DNA from: Streptomyces sp. NBC_01428
GTDB lineage: Bacteria; Actinomycetota; Actinomycetes; Streptomycetales; Streptomycetaceae
Assembly (NCBI RefSeq): GCF_036231965.1
Contig: NZ_CP109499.1
Span: forward strand, 4,898,001 to 4,962,000
Direction of reading: 5' to 3'
DNA: 64,000 bases
Shown: one piece after another, positions 1 through 7,518 of the stretch
Position numbering within the stretch: the first letter of the stretch is position 1
How the letters are laid out: each line of letters starts with the position of its first letter
Translations under genes and position numbers: made by a program
Notes under the pieces: model-generated
The model's input: only the letters and a program-made list of their open reading frames with translations
What the model was told of the DNA's origin: nothing
The model's database searches: none

Positions 1-400
1 GGTCGACGAGGGCCTGGGCGCGGTCCGGGTCGAGCTGGTCCACGTCCACGTCGAGGCGCAGCGGGGCCCGGTGGCTCGCGAGCTCCAGGGCGCCGAGCGG
101 TGAGACGTTGATCTTCGTGCCGCCGGTGAGGGAGGGACGCAGGGTCATGGTGGTGTTCATGGGGCCGACGGGGACCCGCACGTTGCCCACGACCAGCAGT
201 CCGAGCCAGGCGCCGAGCAGCACCACGCTGAGGAGTCCGAGGGCGCGGACGTACGGGTTGGGCCGGGCGGCGAGCTCCGGCACGGCGCGCGAGCGGCGGG
301 CGCGACGGCGGCCGAGGGCGCCGAGGGTGGGGAGCGCCCGGCGGGCGCGGTCGGCGGTACGGCGGACGAGGGCGGTTGCGGCGGCGGGGGCGCGGACCAT
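1..400 (-). CDS. Membrane-anchored metallophosphoesterase-like protein (N-terminal part only)
   Basis: The gene runs off the left edge, so only about the first 133 residues are visible. It starts at ATG 400. An Arg/Ala-rich cytoplasmic stretch is followed by one hydrophobic segment (around residues 53-72, LGLLSVVLLGAWLGLLVVGN) and then a region containing TMTLRPSLTGGTKINVSPLG. This N-terminus resembles, from memory, the conserved start of Streptomyces membrane metallophosphoesterases, whose catalytic domain would lie further left, outside the window. No metal-binding residue is visible here, so the function is inferred from the N-terminus alone. Confidence 0.55.
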   Translation of the reverse strand, partial: MVRAPAAATALVRRTADRARRALPTLGALGRRRARRSRAVPELAARPNPYVRALGLLSVVLLGAWLGLLVVGNVRVPVGPMNTTMTLRPSLTGGTKINVSPLGALELASHRAPLRLDVDVDQLDPDRAQALVD

Positions 401-499
401 TGGTCCCGTATGCCCAAGTGCCGGGGCGGGTATGCGGACGGCGCCCGCCCCGGCGGGGACGCGGCGGCTCGGACGCGTGTACGCCTGGCCGCCGTCCGG

Positions 500-850
500 T
501 CAGCCCCAGCCCAGCTCGTGCAGCCGTTCGTCGTCGATCCCGAAGTGGTGGGCGATCTCGTGGATGACGGTCACGGCGACCTCGTGGACCACCTCGTCCG
601 GGGTCTCGCACATCCGCAGGATGGGACCCATGTAGATCGAGATGCGGTCGGGGAGCACTCCGGCGTACCACTCGCCGCGGTCGGTGAGCGGGGTTCCTTC
701 GTAGAGGCCGAGGAGTTCGGGGTCGTCGGCCGGGGGCTCGTCCTCGACGAACACGGCGACGTTGTCCATGACCCGGGTCAGCTCGGGCGGGATCTTGTCG
801 AGGGCCTGGCTCACGAGCTCTTCGAAGGTTTCGCGCGTCATCTCCAGCAC
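500..850 (-). CDS. Minimal zincin-type metallopeptidase family protein
   Basis: This is a small protein of 116 residues when started at GTG 850 (MLEMTRETFEELV); an in-frame ATG at 841 is the alternative. Near the C-terminus it has the zinc-binding HEIAHHFGIDD sequence, which is HExxH followed by a third ligand region and is typical of the compact metallopeptidase family formerly called DUF1025. The conserved core VMDNVAVFVEDEPP and LLGLYEGTPL is complete. No substrate is established for the family. No clear ribosome-binding site precedes either start, so the GTG was chosen because it gives the usual family N-terminus. Confidence 0.85.
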   Translation of the reverse strand: MLEMTRETFEELVSQALDKIPPELTRVMDNVAVFVEDEPPADDPELLGLYEGTPLTDRGEWYAGVLPDRISIYMGPILRMCETPDEVVHEVAVTVIHEIAHHFGIDDERLHELGWG

Positions 851-1166
851 AGGGCCATTGTCGGGGACGAGGTGCTCCCGGCGGGTACCGGCGGAGGGTC
901 CGACGGGGCCGGATGTGGCGTGGGGCCTCGGACCGCACCCCGGCCCCGGGCACGCTCCCCGGACATCGAACTGTCCTGACGGACCCTCCGCGTGACGCGT
1001 CGTCAGCGGTCGGCACGGCAGTCCGGGTGCGTCCCCGGGCCCGGCCGGGCCCGCGGGCGCGTGTCCTCTTGCGGGCGGCGGGAGTTGGACAGGGGGAACT
1101 CCCGTTCCTTCCCCGCGCTCCCGGCTCCGCCCGAGCGGGGGACGCCCCCTACGGAGGTGGCCGCCC
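851..1166. other. Intergenic region without a gene
   Basis: This is a 316-base gap between the divergent metallopeptidase and lipoprotein genes, so it must hold both promoters. Every ORF crossing it looks like a shadow frame. I see no convincing hairpin or operator. A strong GGAGGTGG ribosome-binding site ends it, just before the lipoprotein start at 1167. Confidence 0.5.
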
Positions 1167-1685
1167 GTGCGCGCCTTGTACGTACCCGTCCGTCTGGCCG
1201 CCACGGTCATGGCCGTCGCAGCCGCCGCCGGCTGCATGAGCGTGGGGAACGACGGGGACGACCGGCCCGGGCCCTCGCACTCGGCGGGGCATCGGGCCGG
1301 CGAGGAGCCGGACGGCGGGACCTCGGTGGGCGGCGGCGGGATCGGGTCGCACGGCGGGAAGGGTGGCAAGGGTCACAAGGGGTCGCCGAAGCCGGGCGAG
1401 TCGGAGTCGGGTGACGCGTCTCCCTCGGCGTCCGCGTCGAAGGGCGGCAATCCGTCCGCGAAGGCGACGGACAAGGGCGGCGGCGACCCGTCCACGGACC
1501 CGGTGCCGCCGGGTGAGCCGACCCCCACGCGCACGACGGCGGAACCGACCCCCGAACCACCGCCCGTGTCGACGCCCCCGTCGTCCGATCCGGGGTCCGC
1601 CGAACCGTCGTCGTCGGCGCACGAGCAGCCCGCGACCCAGCTCGTCCAGCGGGAGCCGGCACCCGAGGCCGGCTCGCCCGTCTAG
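1167..1685 (+). CDS. Pro/Ser/Gly-rich lipoprotein
   Basis: A 172-residue secreted protein starting at GTG 1167 behind the ribosome-binding site GGAGGTGG (around 1153-1160). Residues 1-23 form a lipoprotein signal ending in AAAAGC, so Cys23 is the probable lipidated residue. The mature part is low-complexity: Gly/Lys-rich (GGKGGKGHKG), then Ser/Pro/Thr-rich, ending QREPAPEAGSPV. No catalytic domain is visible. It probably sits on the outer face of the membrane as a flexible stalk. It is a typical orphan Streptomyces surface protein; the function is unknown. Confidence 0.7.
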   Translation: MRALYVPVRLAATVMAVAAAAGCMSVGNDGDDRPGPSHSAGHRAGEEPDGGTSVGGGGIGSHGGKGGKGHKGSPKPGESESGDASPSASASKGGNPSAKATDKGGGDPSTDPVPPGEPTPTRTTAEPTPEPPPVSTPPSSDPGSAEPSSSAHEQPATQLVQREPAPEAGSPV

Positions 1686-1803
1686 GCTCCTGGCGGCGGC
1701 CAAAGGTGTCCTGACCTGGGCGTATGGGGTCGGGTTTGCCTTCAGGGGTGGAGGGTGCGTATGGTGGTAGATCGTTTGATCCCATTTGCCCGGCGCCGCC
1801 AAA

Positions 1804-1829
1804 GAGAGCGCCGCGTGGCGCGTACTCTC
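1804..1829 (+). promoter_or_regulatory. Interrupted hairpin in the helicase 5' leader
   Basis: GAGAG at 1804-1808 pairs with CTCTC at 1825-1829, and an inner CGCC (1809-1812) pairs with GGCG (1817-1820), with a four-base bulge. It lies in the 236-base gap before the DEAD-box helicase. Long structured leaders are common on cold-inducible helicase mRNAs, but a role here is only inferred. Confidence 0.3.
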
Positions 1830-1921
1830 CCTTGCCGTGGCCGGACCGCATAGAGGCGGTCGATTGCGACTTCACGGAGTTTGGGCGCGTGCCGAAGAAC
1901 TCCGGAAGGTTCGCATTTCGC

Positions 1922-4099
1922 ATGTCTGTTTCCAGTACTGATCACGTCGTCGTGCCCGAGAACGACCAGAACGACACCGTGAACGAGATCATCGAGGTCG
2001 TCGAGACCGTCGAGTCCGCCCCCGAGATGACCTTCTCCGACCTCGGTCTGCCCGAGGGTGTCGTCCGCAAGCTCGCACAGAACGGCGTGACCAGCCCCTT
2101 CCCGATCCAGGCCGCGACCATCCCGGACGCCCTGGCCGGCAAGGACATCCTCGGCCGTGGCCGCACCGGCTCCGGCAAGACCCTCTCTTTCGGTCTGCCG
2201 CTGCTCACGCAGCTGTCCGGTGGCCACACCGAGAAGAAGAAGCCCCGCGGCATCATCCTCACGCCGACGCGTGAGCTCGCGATGCAGGTCGCGGACGCCC
2301 TCCAGCCGTACGGCGACGTCCTCGGCCTGAAGATGAAGGTCGTCTGCGGCGGTACGTCGATGGGCAACCAGATCTACGCCCTGGAGCGCGGCGTCGACGT
2401 CCTCGTCGCCACCCCGGGCCGCCTGCGCGACATCATCAACCGCGGCGCCTGCTCCCTCGCGAACGTCCAGGTCGCCGTGCTTGACGAGGCCGACCAGATG
2501 TCCGACCTGGGCTTCCTGCCCGAGGTCACCGAGCTGCTCGACCAGATCCCCGGCGGCGGCCAGCGCATGCTGTTCTCCGCCACGATGGAGAACGAGATCT
2601 CCACGCTGGTCAAGCGCTACCTGACCAACCCGGTCACGCACGAGGTCGACAGCGCCCAGGGCAACGTCACGACCATGTCGCACCACATCCTCATCGTGAA
2701 GCCCAAGGACAAGGCGCCGGTCACCGCCGCGATCGCCTCCCGCAAGGGCCGCACGATCATCTTCGTCCGCACCCAGCTGGGCGCCGACCGTATCGCCGAG
2801 CAGCTGCGTGACGCCGGTGTGAAGGCCGACGCGCTGCACGGCGGCATGACGCAGGGCGCCCGTACGCGGACGCTGGCCGACTTCAAGGACGGTTACGTCA
2901 ACGCGCTCGTCGCGACCGACGTCGCCGCCCGCGGTATCCACGTCGACGGCATCGACCTGGTCCTGAACGTGGACCCGGCCGGTGACCACAAGGACTACCT
3001 GCACCGCTCGGGCCGCACCGCCCGCGCCGGCCGCTCCGGCACCGTCGTGTCGCTGTCGCTGCCGCACCAGCGCCGCCAGATCTTCCGGCTGATGGAGGAC
3101 GCGGGCGTCGACGCCGCGCGTCACATCATCAACTCCGGTACGGCCTTCGAGCCCGAGGTCGCCGAGATCACCGGCGCCCGCTCGATGACCGAGGTCCAGG
3201 CCCAGTCCGCGGGCGACGCCGCCCAGCAGGCCGAGCGTGAGGTCACCCAGCTCACCAAGGAGCTGGAGCGCGCGCAGCGTCGCGCCGCCGAGCTGCGCGG
3301 CGAGGCCGACCGTCTGGTCGCCCGTGCCGCCCGTGAGCGGGGCGACGACCCGGAGGTGGCCGTCGCGGCCGCCGCCGAGGCCGCCGAGCAGGCTGTCGCC
3401 GAGGCACCGGCCGCGGAGGCCCCGGCCGAGCGTCCCGTGTCCGACGAGACGCGTCAGCGCCGTGACGAGCGGGGCAACTACGAGCGCCGCGACAACGACC
3501 GTGGCGGCTTCCGCCGTGACGACAACCGTGGTGGCGGCTTCAACCGCGACGACCGCGGTGGCCGTCGTGACGACCGCCGTGACGGTGACCGTGGCGGCTT
3601 CCGCCGCGACGACAACCGTGGCGGTGGCTTCCGCCGTGACGACAACCGTGGTGGCGGCTTCAACCGCGACGACCGCGGTGGCCGTTCTTTCGAGCGTCGT
3701 GACGACAACCGCGGTGGCGGCTTCCGCCGTGACAACGACCGTCGGGACGACAACCGTGGTGGTGGCTTCAACCGCGACGACCGTGGCGGCCGTTCTTTCG
3801 AGCGTCGTGACGACAACCGCGGTGGCGGCTTCAACCGTGAGAACCGCAGCGGTGGCTTCAACCGCGACGACCGTGGCGGCCGCTCCTTCGAGCGTCGTGA
3901 CGAGCGTGGCGGCCACCGTGGCAGCGACCGTCCCTTCAACCGCGACCGTCAGGGTGACCGCCCCGCGGGCGGCGGCTTCCGCGCCGGCGGCCACGACCGC
4001 CCGACCGGCCGCCGCGACGACCACCGCACGACCGGCACCGGAACCGGCACCGGTTCGTTCCGCCGCGACGACAAGCCGCGCTGGAAGCGCAACGGCTGA
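1922..4099 (+). CDS. DEAD-box ATP-dependent RNA helicase
   Basis: A 725-residue RNA helicase that unwinds or remodels RNA using ATP, probably for ribosome assembly or RNA decay. The start is ATG 1922 (MSVSSTDHVVVPEN), where family similarity begins; the frame is open further upstream but that part is not conserved-looking. Visible motifs in order are the Q motif (GVTSPFPIQ), Walker A GRGRTGSGKT, PTRELAMQ, DEAD, SAT, then in the second RecA domain ATDVAARGIHVDGID and HRSGRTARAG. An Ala/Glu-rich, probably coiled-coil segment follows. The last roughly 215 residues are tandem Arg/Asp/Gly repeats of the type RRDDNRGGGFNRDDRGG, an RGG-like RNA-binding tail. A strong terminator lies 22 bases downstream. 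Confidence 0.95.
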   Translation: MSVSSTDHVVVPENDQNDTVNEIIEVVETVESAPEMTFSDLGLPEGVVRKLAQNGVTSPFPIQAATIPDALAGKDILGRGRTGSGKTLSFGLPLLTQLSGGHTEKKKPRGIILTPTRELAMQVADALQPYGDVLGLKMKVVCGGTSMGNQIYALERGVDVLVATPGRLRDIINRGACSLANVQVAVLDEADQMSDLGFLPEVTELLDQIPGGGQRMLFSATMENEISTLVKRYLTNPVTHEVDSAQGNVTTMSHHILIVKPKDKAPVTAAIASRKGRTIIFVRTQLGADRIAEQLRDAGVKADALHGGMTQGARTRTLADFKDGYVNALVATDVAARGIHVDGIDLVLNVDPAGDHKDYLHRSGRTARAGRSGTVVSLSLPHQRRQIFRLMEDAGVDAARHIINSGTAFEPEVAEITGARSMTEVQAQSAGDAAQQAEREVTQLTKELERAQRRAAELRGEADRLVARAARERGDDPEVAVAAAAEAAEQAVAEAPAAEAPAERPVSDETRQRRDERGNYERRDNDRGGFRRDDNRGGGFNRDDRGGRRDDRRDGDRGGFRRDDNRGGGFRRDDNRGGGFNRDDRGGRSFERRDDNRGGGFRRDNDRRDDNRGGGFNRDDRGGRSFERRDDNRGGGFNRENRSGGFNRDDRGGRSFERRDERGGHRGSDRPFNRDRQGDRPAGGGFRAGGHDRPTGRRDDHRTTGTGTGTGSFRRDDKPRWKRNG
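3478..3939 (+). repeat. Tandem repeats encoding the RGG-type tail
   Basis: This is the part of the helicase gene where near-identical units of about 36-60 bases recur, each encoding variants of RRDDNRGGGF, NRDDRGG and RSFERR. The codons are very similar between copies (for example CGTGGTGGCGGCTTC), so the tail probably expands and contracts by slippage or unequal recombination. Confidence 0.8.
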
Positions 4100-4120
4100 C
4101 CGCCGCTGAGCTGACCAACT

Positions 4121-4157
4121 GACGTGGCCCCCACCCGACTCGGGTGGGGGCCACGTC
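4121..4157 (+). terminator. Strong hairpin terminator after the helicase
   Basis: A perfect inverted repeat with 18-base arms: GACGTGGCCCCCACCCGA at 4121-4138 and its complement at 4140-4157. Like many Streptomyces terminators it lacks a long T-run. Confidence 0.85.
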
Positions 4158-4332
4158 GTCGTCTCGGGTGCCGTCCACCTGTTCGCGGCGAGGAGCGAGG
4201 CACCGGCACCGGGTCGTTCGGGGCGCGGGTGAAGATCAGCGGTGGCCGGCAGACCTGCAAGGGAGCTTTTCTGGCCAACTTGATGTTCCGCCCCGCGCAT
4301 GTCGTGCCCCCCACGAGGGAATCGCTGGGGGC

Positions 4333-5868
4333 ATGACAAATGACGCCACGGGCAGTGGGCTGTCGGACGAAGAACGGCTCGCCCAGCTCGGCTACACGCA
4401 GGTGCTCGCCCGCCGCATGTCGGCGTTCTCCAACTACGCGGTCTCCTTCACGATCATCTCGGTCCTGTCGGGCTGCCTGACGCTGTATCTGTTCGGCATG
4501 AACACCGGCGGTCCCGCCGTGATCACCTGGGGCTGGGTCGCGGTCGGTCTGATGACGCTGTTCGTCGGACTCGCGATGGCCGAGATCTGTTCGGCCTATC
4601 CGACCTCCGCCGGGCTGTACTTCTGGGCCCACCGGCTCGCCCCCGAGCGCAGCGCGGCGGCCTGGGCGTGGTTCACGGGCTGGTTCAACGTCCTCGGCCA
4701 GGTCGCCGTGACCGCGGGCATCGACTTCGGCGCCGCGTCGTTCCTCGGCGCCTACCTGAACCTCCAGTTCGACTTCGAGGTGACGCCGGGCCGCACGGTC
4801 CTGCTGTTCGCCGGGATCCTGATCCTGCACGGGCTGCTCAACACGTTCGGCGTGGGGATCGTCGCGCTGCTCAACAGCATCAGCGTGTGGTGGCACGTCG
4901 TCGGTGTCGCCGTCATCGTCGGCGCGCTGACCTTCGTGCCGGACCAGCACCAGTCGGCCGACTTCGTGTTCACCAAGTTCGTCAACAACACGGGCTGGGG
5001 CAGCGGGGTCTACGTCGTCCTCATCGGACTGCTCATGGCCCAGTACACGTTCACCGGGTACGACGCCTCCGCCCACATGACGGAGGAGACCCACGACGCC
5101 TCAACGGCCGGCCCGAAGGGCATCGTGCGGTCCATCTGGACCTCGTGGATCGCCGGTTTCGTCCTGCTCCTCGGCTTCACCTTCGCCATCCAGTCGTACG
5201 ACAAGGAGCTGAACTCGGCGACCGGCGCGCCCCCGGCGCAGATCCTCCTCGACGCGGTCGGCGCCACGTCCGGAAAACTCCTGCTGCTCGTCGTGATCGG
5301 TGCCCAGCTCTTCTGCGGCATGGCCTCGGTGACGGCCAACAGCCGCATGATCTACGCCTTTTCGCGGGACGGAGCGCTGCCCTTCTCGAACGTCTGGCAC
5401 ACGGTGAACCCGCGCACGCGGACGCCCGTCGCGGCGGTCTGGCTGGCCGCGCTCGGCGCGCTCGTGCTCGGACTGCCGTACCTGATCAACTACGCGGCCT
5501 ACGCGGCCGTGACGTCGATCGCGGTCATCGGCCTCTATGTCGCCTACGTCATCCCGACGTTCCTGCGGGTGCGCAAGGGCGAGGACTTCCAGCGCGGGCC
5601 CTGGCACCTGGGCCGCTGGTCCCGCCCGATCGGGGTGATCGCGGTCGGCTGGGTCGTCGTCATCACGATCCTGTTCATGCTGCCGCAGGTCTCCCCGGTC
5701 ACCTGGGAGACGTTCAACTACGCCCCGGTCGCGGTTCTCGTCGTGCTCGGCTTCGCCGCGGCCTGGTGGCTGGCCTCGGCCCGGCACTGGTTCCTCAACC
5801 CCGGACACGAGCGCAACATCGCCCGTGAGGCCCTCCGCAAGGGAGCGCCCGAACCGGTGGATCCCTGA
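4333..5868 (+). CDS. APC-superfamily amino acid or amine permease
   Basis: A 511-residue integral membrane transporter with about 12 hydrophobic segments. The N-terminus has the permease signature LAQLGYTQVLARRMSAFSNYAVSFTIISVLSG, quoted in part: the start is MTNDATGSGL at ATG 4333. YPTSAGLYFW lies after the second membrane segment, and TGYDASAHMTEET is in the middle. These features fit the amino acid/choline transporter branch of the APC family, which includes GABA and polyamine permeases; the substrate cannot be read from sequence. The weak purine-rich ribosome-binding site (CTGGGGGC) sits close to the ATG. The gene is alone between two terminator-like hairpins, so it is probably a single transcription unit. 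Confidence 0.88.
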   Translation: MTNDATGSGLSDEERLAQLGYTQVLARRMSAFSNYAVSFTIISVLSGCLTLYLFGMNTGGPAVITWGWVAVGLMTLFVGLAMAEICSAYPTSAGLYFWAHRLAPERSAAAWAWFTGWFNVLGQVAVTAGIDFGAASFLGAYLNLQFDFEVTPGRTVLLFAGILILHGLLNTFGVGIVALLNSISVWWHVVGVAVIVGALTFVPDQHQSADFVFTKFVNNTGWGSGVYVVLIGLLMAQYTFTGYDASAHMTEETHDASTAGPKGIVRSIWTSWIAGFVLLLGFTFAIQSYDKELNSATGAPPAQILLDAVGATSGKLLLLVVIGAQLFCGMASVTANSRMIYAFSRDGALPFSNVWHTVNPRTRTPVAAVWLAALGALVLGLPYLINYAAYAAVTSIAVIGLYVAYVIPTFLRVRKGEDFQRGPWHLGRWSRPIGVIAVGWVVVITILFMLPQVSPVTWETFNYAPVAVLVVLGFAAAWWLASARHWFLNPGHERNIAREALRKGAPEPVDP

Positions 5869-5884
5869 CCTTGTGCGCGTCCGG

Positions 5885-5925
5885 CGTGGCCGGGTCACCG
5901 ATACCCGATCGGCGTCCCGGCCACG
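5885..5925 (+). terminator. Terminator-like hairpin after the permease
   Basis: CGTGGCCGGG (5885-5894) is complementary to CCCGGCCACG (5916-5925), leaving a 21-base loop. It starts 17 bases after the permease stop codon. Confidence 0.55.
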
Positions 5926-5988
5926 TCCGGCTATGCTCGGGGATGCATCGGCGCGTCCGGTGCGCCGCATCGGCGTCGGCCGGTGCGG

Positions 5989-6061
5989 GGACCCTTAGCT
6001 CAATTGGCAGAGCAGTGGACTTTTAATCCATTGGTTGTGGGTTCGAGTCCCACAGGGTCTA
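5989..6061 (+). tRNA. tRNA-Lys (anticodon TTT)
   Basis: A full cloverleaf. The acceptor arm GGACCCT pairs with AGGGTCT (one G-T wobble) and the discriminator is A6061. The anticodon stem GTGGA/TCCAT closes the loop CTTTTAA with anticodon TTT. The T arm is GTGGG-TTCGAGT-CCCAC. The 3' CCA is not encoded (ACC follows). Confidence 0.95.
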
Positions 6062-6067
6062 CCGCGT

Positions 6068-6107
6068 GACAGCGCCCCGTCCGGCTTCCGCCGGGCGGGG
6101 CGCTGTC
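6068..6107 (+). terminator. Terminator of tRNA-Lys
   Basis: A 17-bp stem (GACAGCGCCCCGTCCGG and its complement, with one T-G pair) with a six-base loop CTTCCG, starting seven bases after the tRNA. Confidence 0.85.
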
Positions 6108-6138
6108 GTGTCGTCAGGGCGCGGGCCCCGTGCGGGTG

Positions 6139-6783
6139 TCAGCCCGCGGTGAGCTCCGTGAGGCCGGTCAGCTCCGGCAGCGGCAGGGTGTGCTGGGTCT
6201 GGAGGACCTTGGCGCGCAGGTACCGGACGTTGTGCGCGGTGGTGAAGACGCCCGTCGGGACGCGGTGCGCGACCGTGACGCCGAGGTCGCGCAGCTGTTC
6301 CGCCTTGTCGGGGTTGTTGGAGAGCAGGTCGAGCGTGTCGATGCCGAGGGCCTGGAGCATCTGGGCGGCGGCCGTGTAGTCGCGGTCGTCCTCGGGCAGG
6401 CCGAGGGCGGCGTTGGCGGCGTACGTGTCGAGGCCCTCGTCCTGGAGGGCGTACGCGTCGAGCTTGTTGTAGAGGCCGATGCCGCGGCCCTCCTGGCGCA
6501 GGTACAGCAGGACGCCGCCGCGCTCCGCGATCTGCTCCACCGCCTCGCGCAGCTGCGGTCCGCAGTCGCAGCGGGCCGAGCCGAAGACGTCGCCGGTCAG
6601 GCACTCGGAGTGCAGCCGCACCAGCGGGTCGGTGCCCGGGTCGCCGAGGACGACGGCCAGGTGTTCCTTGCCGTCGACGAGGCCGTGGAAGGTGACGAGG
6701 TCCGCGTCGACGGAGTAGCCGTCGCCGAAGCGCAGGGGTACGCGGACGCGGGTGCGCACCGTGGCGGTGGGGTGGTCGCGCAT
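6139..6783 (-). CDS. ribA: GTP cyclohydrolase II
   Basis: A 214-residue enzyme that converts GTP to 2,5-diamino-6-ribosylamino-4(3H)-pyrimidinone 5'-phosphate, formate and pyrophosphate, the first step of riboflavin synthesis. The start is ATG 6783, behind GGACGGAGAGAC. Zinc ligands are in SECLTGDVFGSARCDCG, followed by LYLRQEGRGIGLYNKLDAYA, the GTP-binding and catalytic region. The Tyr in KLDAY corresponds to E. coli Tyr105, whose loss is known to change the product in a Streptomyces paralogue, so this copy looks canonical. It lacks the RibB domain often fused to RibA. It lies downstream of the MarR gene on the same strand, but its own promoter carries two operator-like palindromes. Confidence 0.95.
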   Translation of the reverse strand: MRDHPTATVRTRVRVPLRFGDGYSVDADLVTFHGLVDGKEHLAVVLGDPGTDPLVRLHSECLTGDVFGSARCDCGPQLREAVEQIAERGGVLLYLRQEGRGIGLYNKLDAYALQDEGLDTYAANAALGLPEDDRDYTAAAQMLQALGIDTLDLLSNNPDKAEQLRDLGVTVAHRVPTGVFTTAHNVRYLRAKVLQTQHTLPLPELTGLTELTAG

Positions 6784-6830
6784 GTTGTCTCTCCGTCCAG
6801 CGGGTTCGTACGGGACGGCGTTCACGGATT

Positions 6831-6850
6831 GTGCTTCAGATTTGAAGCAC
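6831..6850. promoter_or_regulatory. MarR-type operator, copy 1 (ribA leader)
   Basis: A perfect palindrome with 8-bp arms (GTGCTTCA, TGAAGCAC) and spacer GATT. Its inner 18 bp share the layout of the copies at 6876-6893 and 7470-7487. It lies 48 bases upstream of the ribA start, probably just downstream of the transcription start. Confidence 0.7.
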
Positions 6851-6875
6851 ACCGTCCGGGACGAGACACTACATC

Positions 6876-6893
6876 TGCTTCAAAGTTCAAGCA
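6876..6893. promoter_or_regulatory. MarR-type operator, copy 2 (ribA promoter)
   Basis: TGCTTCAAAGTTCAAGCA is an 18-bp imperfect palindrome with the same half-sites as copy 1. On the minus strand it overlaps a plausible promoter (TTGCTT, 17-base spacer, TAGTGT), so binding should repress ribA. Confidence 0.65.
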
Positions 6894-6942
6894 ACGGGGA
6901 GGAGTGCCGTCCGTGCCGTCCTGGTGTCGTCGTCCGCGCTCC

Positions 6943-7452
6943 TCATGACGAGCAGGAACGCCGCCGCCACGGCAGATCTTCCCCGCGCGCCGCCGAGTCC
7001 TCGTCCTGGATCGCCCGGGTGATGGCCCCGCAGATCTCCTCCAGCTGGCCCACCTGCTCGGGGGTCAGCCGGTCGAAGACCGCCGCCCGGACCGTCGCGA
7101 CATGCCCGGGCGCGGTCCGCTCCACGAGGTCCATGCCCTCGTCCGTGAGTACGGCCACATGGCCGCGCCGGTCGGTCGGGCAGCCCTCACGGCGCACCGT
7201 GCTGTCCTTCTCCAGCCGCGTCACGGCGTACGTGAGGCGGCTGCGCGTGATCTTCAGCGTCTCGGCCAGCTCCGTCATCCGCAGCCGCCGCTCGGGCGCC
7301 TCGGACAACCTCGCCAGGATGGAGTAGTAAAGGTGGGGCATGCCCGCCTCGGCCTGGAGCCCGCGGTCGATGGTGTCCTCCAGGAGGGAGCTCGCGGAGA
7401 TGTACGAGCGCCAGGCGCGCTGTTCGGCGGGGGAGAGCCAGCGGGTCGTCAT
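6943..7452 (-). CDS. MarR-family transcriptional regulator
   Basis: A 169-residue winged-helix regulator starting at ATG 7452 (MTTRWLSPAEQRAWRSY). The recognition region LRMTELAETLKITRSRLTYAVTRLEKDSTVRR and the wing sequence TDRRGHVAVLTDEG are typical of MarR proteins, given here as separate parts. It lies between ribA (same strand) and the divergent ribD-like gene. Three copies of one 18-bp palindrome flank it, two before ribA and one in the divergent promoter, so it probably autoregulates and controls both flanking genes. The ligand is unknown; a flavin or flavin precursor, or a redox-active phenolic, would be a reasonable guess. Confidence 0.88.
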   Translation of the reverse strand: MTTRWLSPAEQRAWRSYISASSLLEDTIDRGLQAEAGMPHLYYSILARLSEAPERRLRMTELAETLKITRSRLTYAVTRLEKDSTVRREGCPTDRRGHVAVLTDEGMDLVERTAPGHVATVRAAVFDRLTPEQVGQLEEICGAITRAIQDEDSAARGEDLPWRRRSCSS

Positions 7453-7469
7453 GGGACCAGTCTAGGTAT

Positions 7470-7487
7470 TGTTTAAAACTTGAACCA
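7470..7487. promoter_or_regulatory. MarR-type operator, copy 3 (divergent promoter)
   Basis: TGTTTAAAACTTGAACCA matches the other two copies in half-site pattern and spacing (TGYTTMA, four bases, TSAAVCA). It sits between the MarR start (7452) and the reductase-deaminase start (7519), so one bound dimer could control both directions. Confidence 0.65.
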
Positions 7488-7518
7488 CTGTGCGCGTGCG
7501 ACCGGAGGAAACGCCCCC

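Noticed and set aside
1742..4339. Long minus-strand ORF of 865 codons opposite the DEAD-box helicase
   Set aside because: It is the antisense shadow of the helicase; its product is low-complexity Val/Ala/Thr repeats without a domain.
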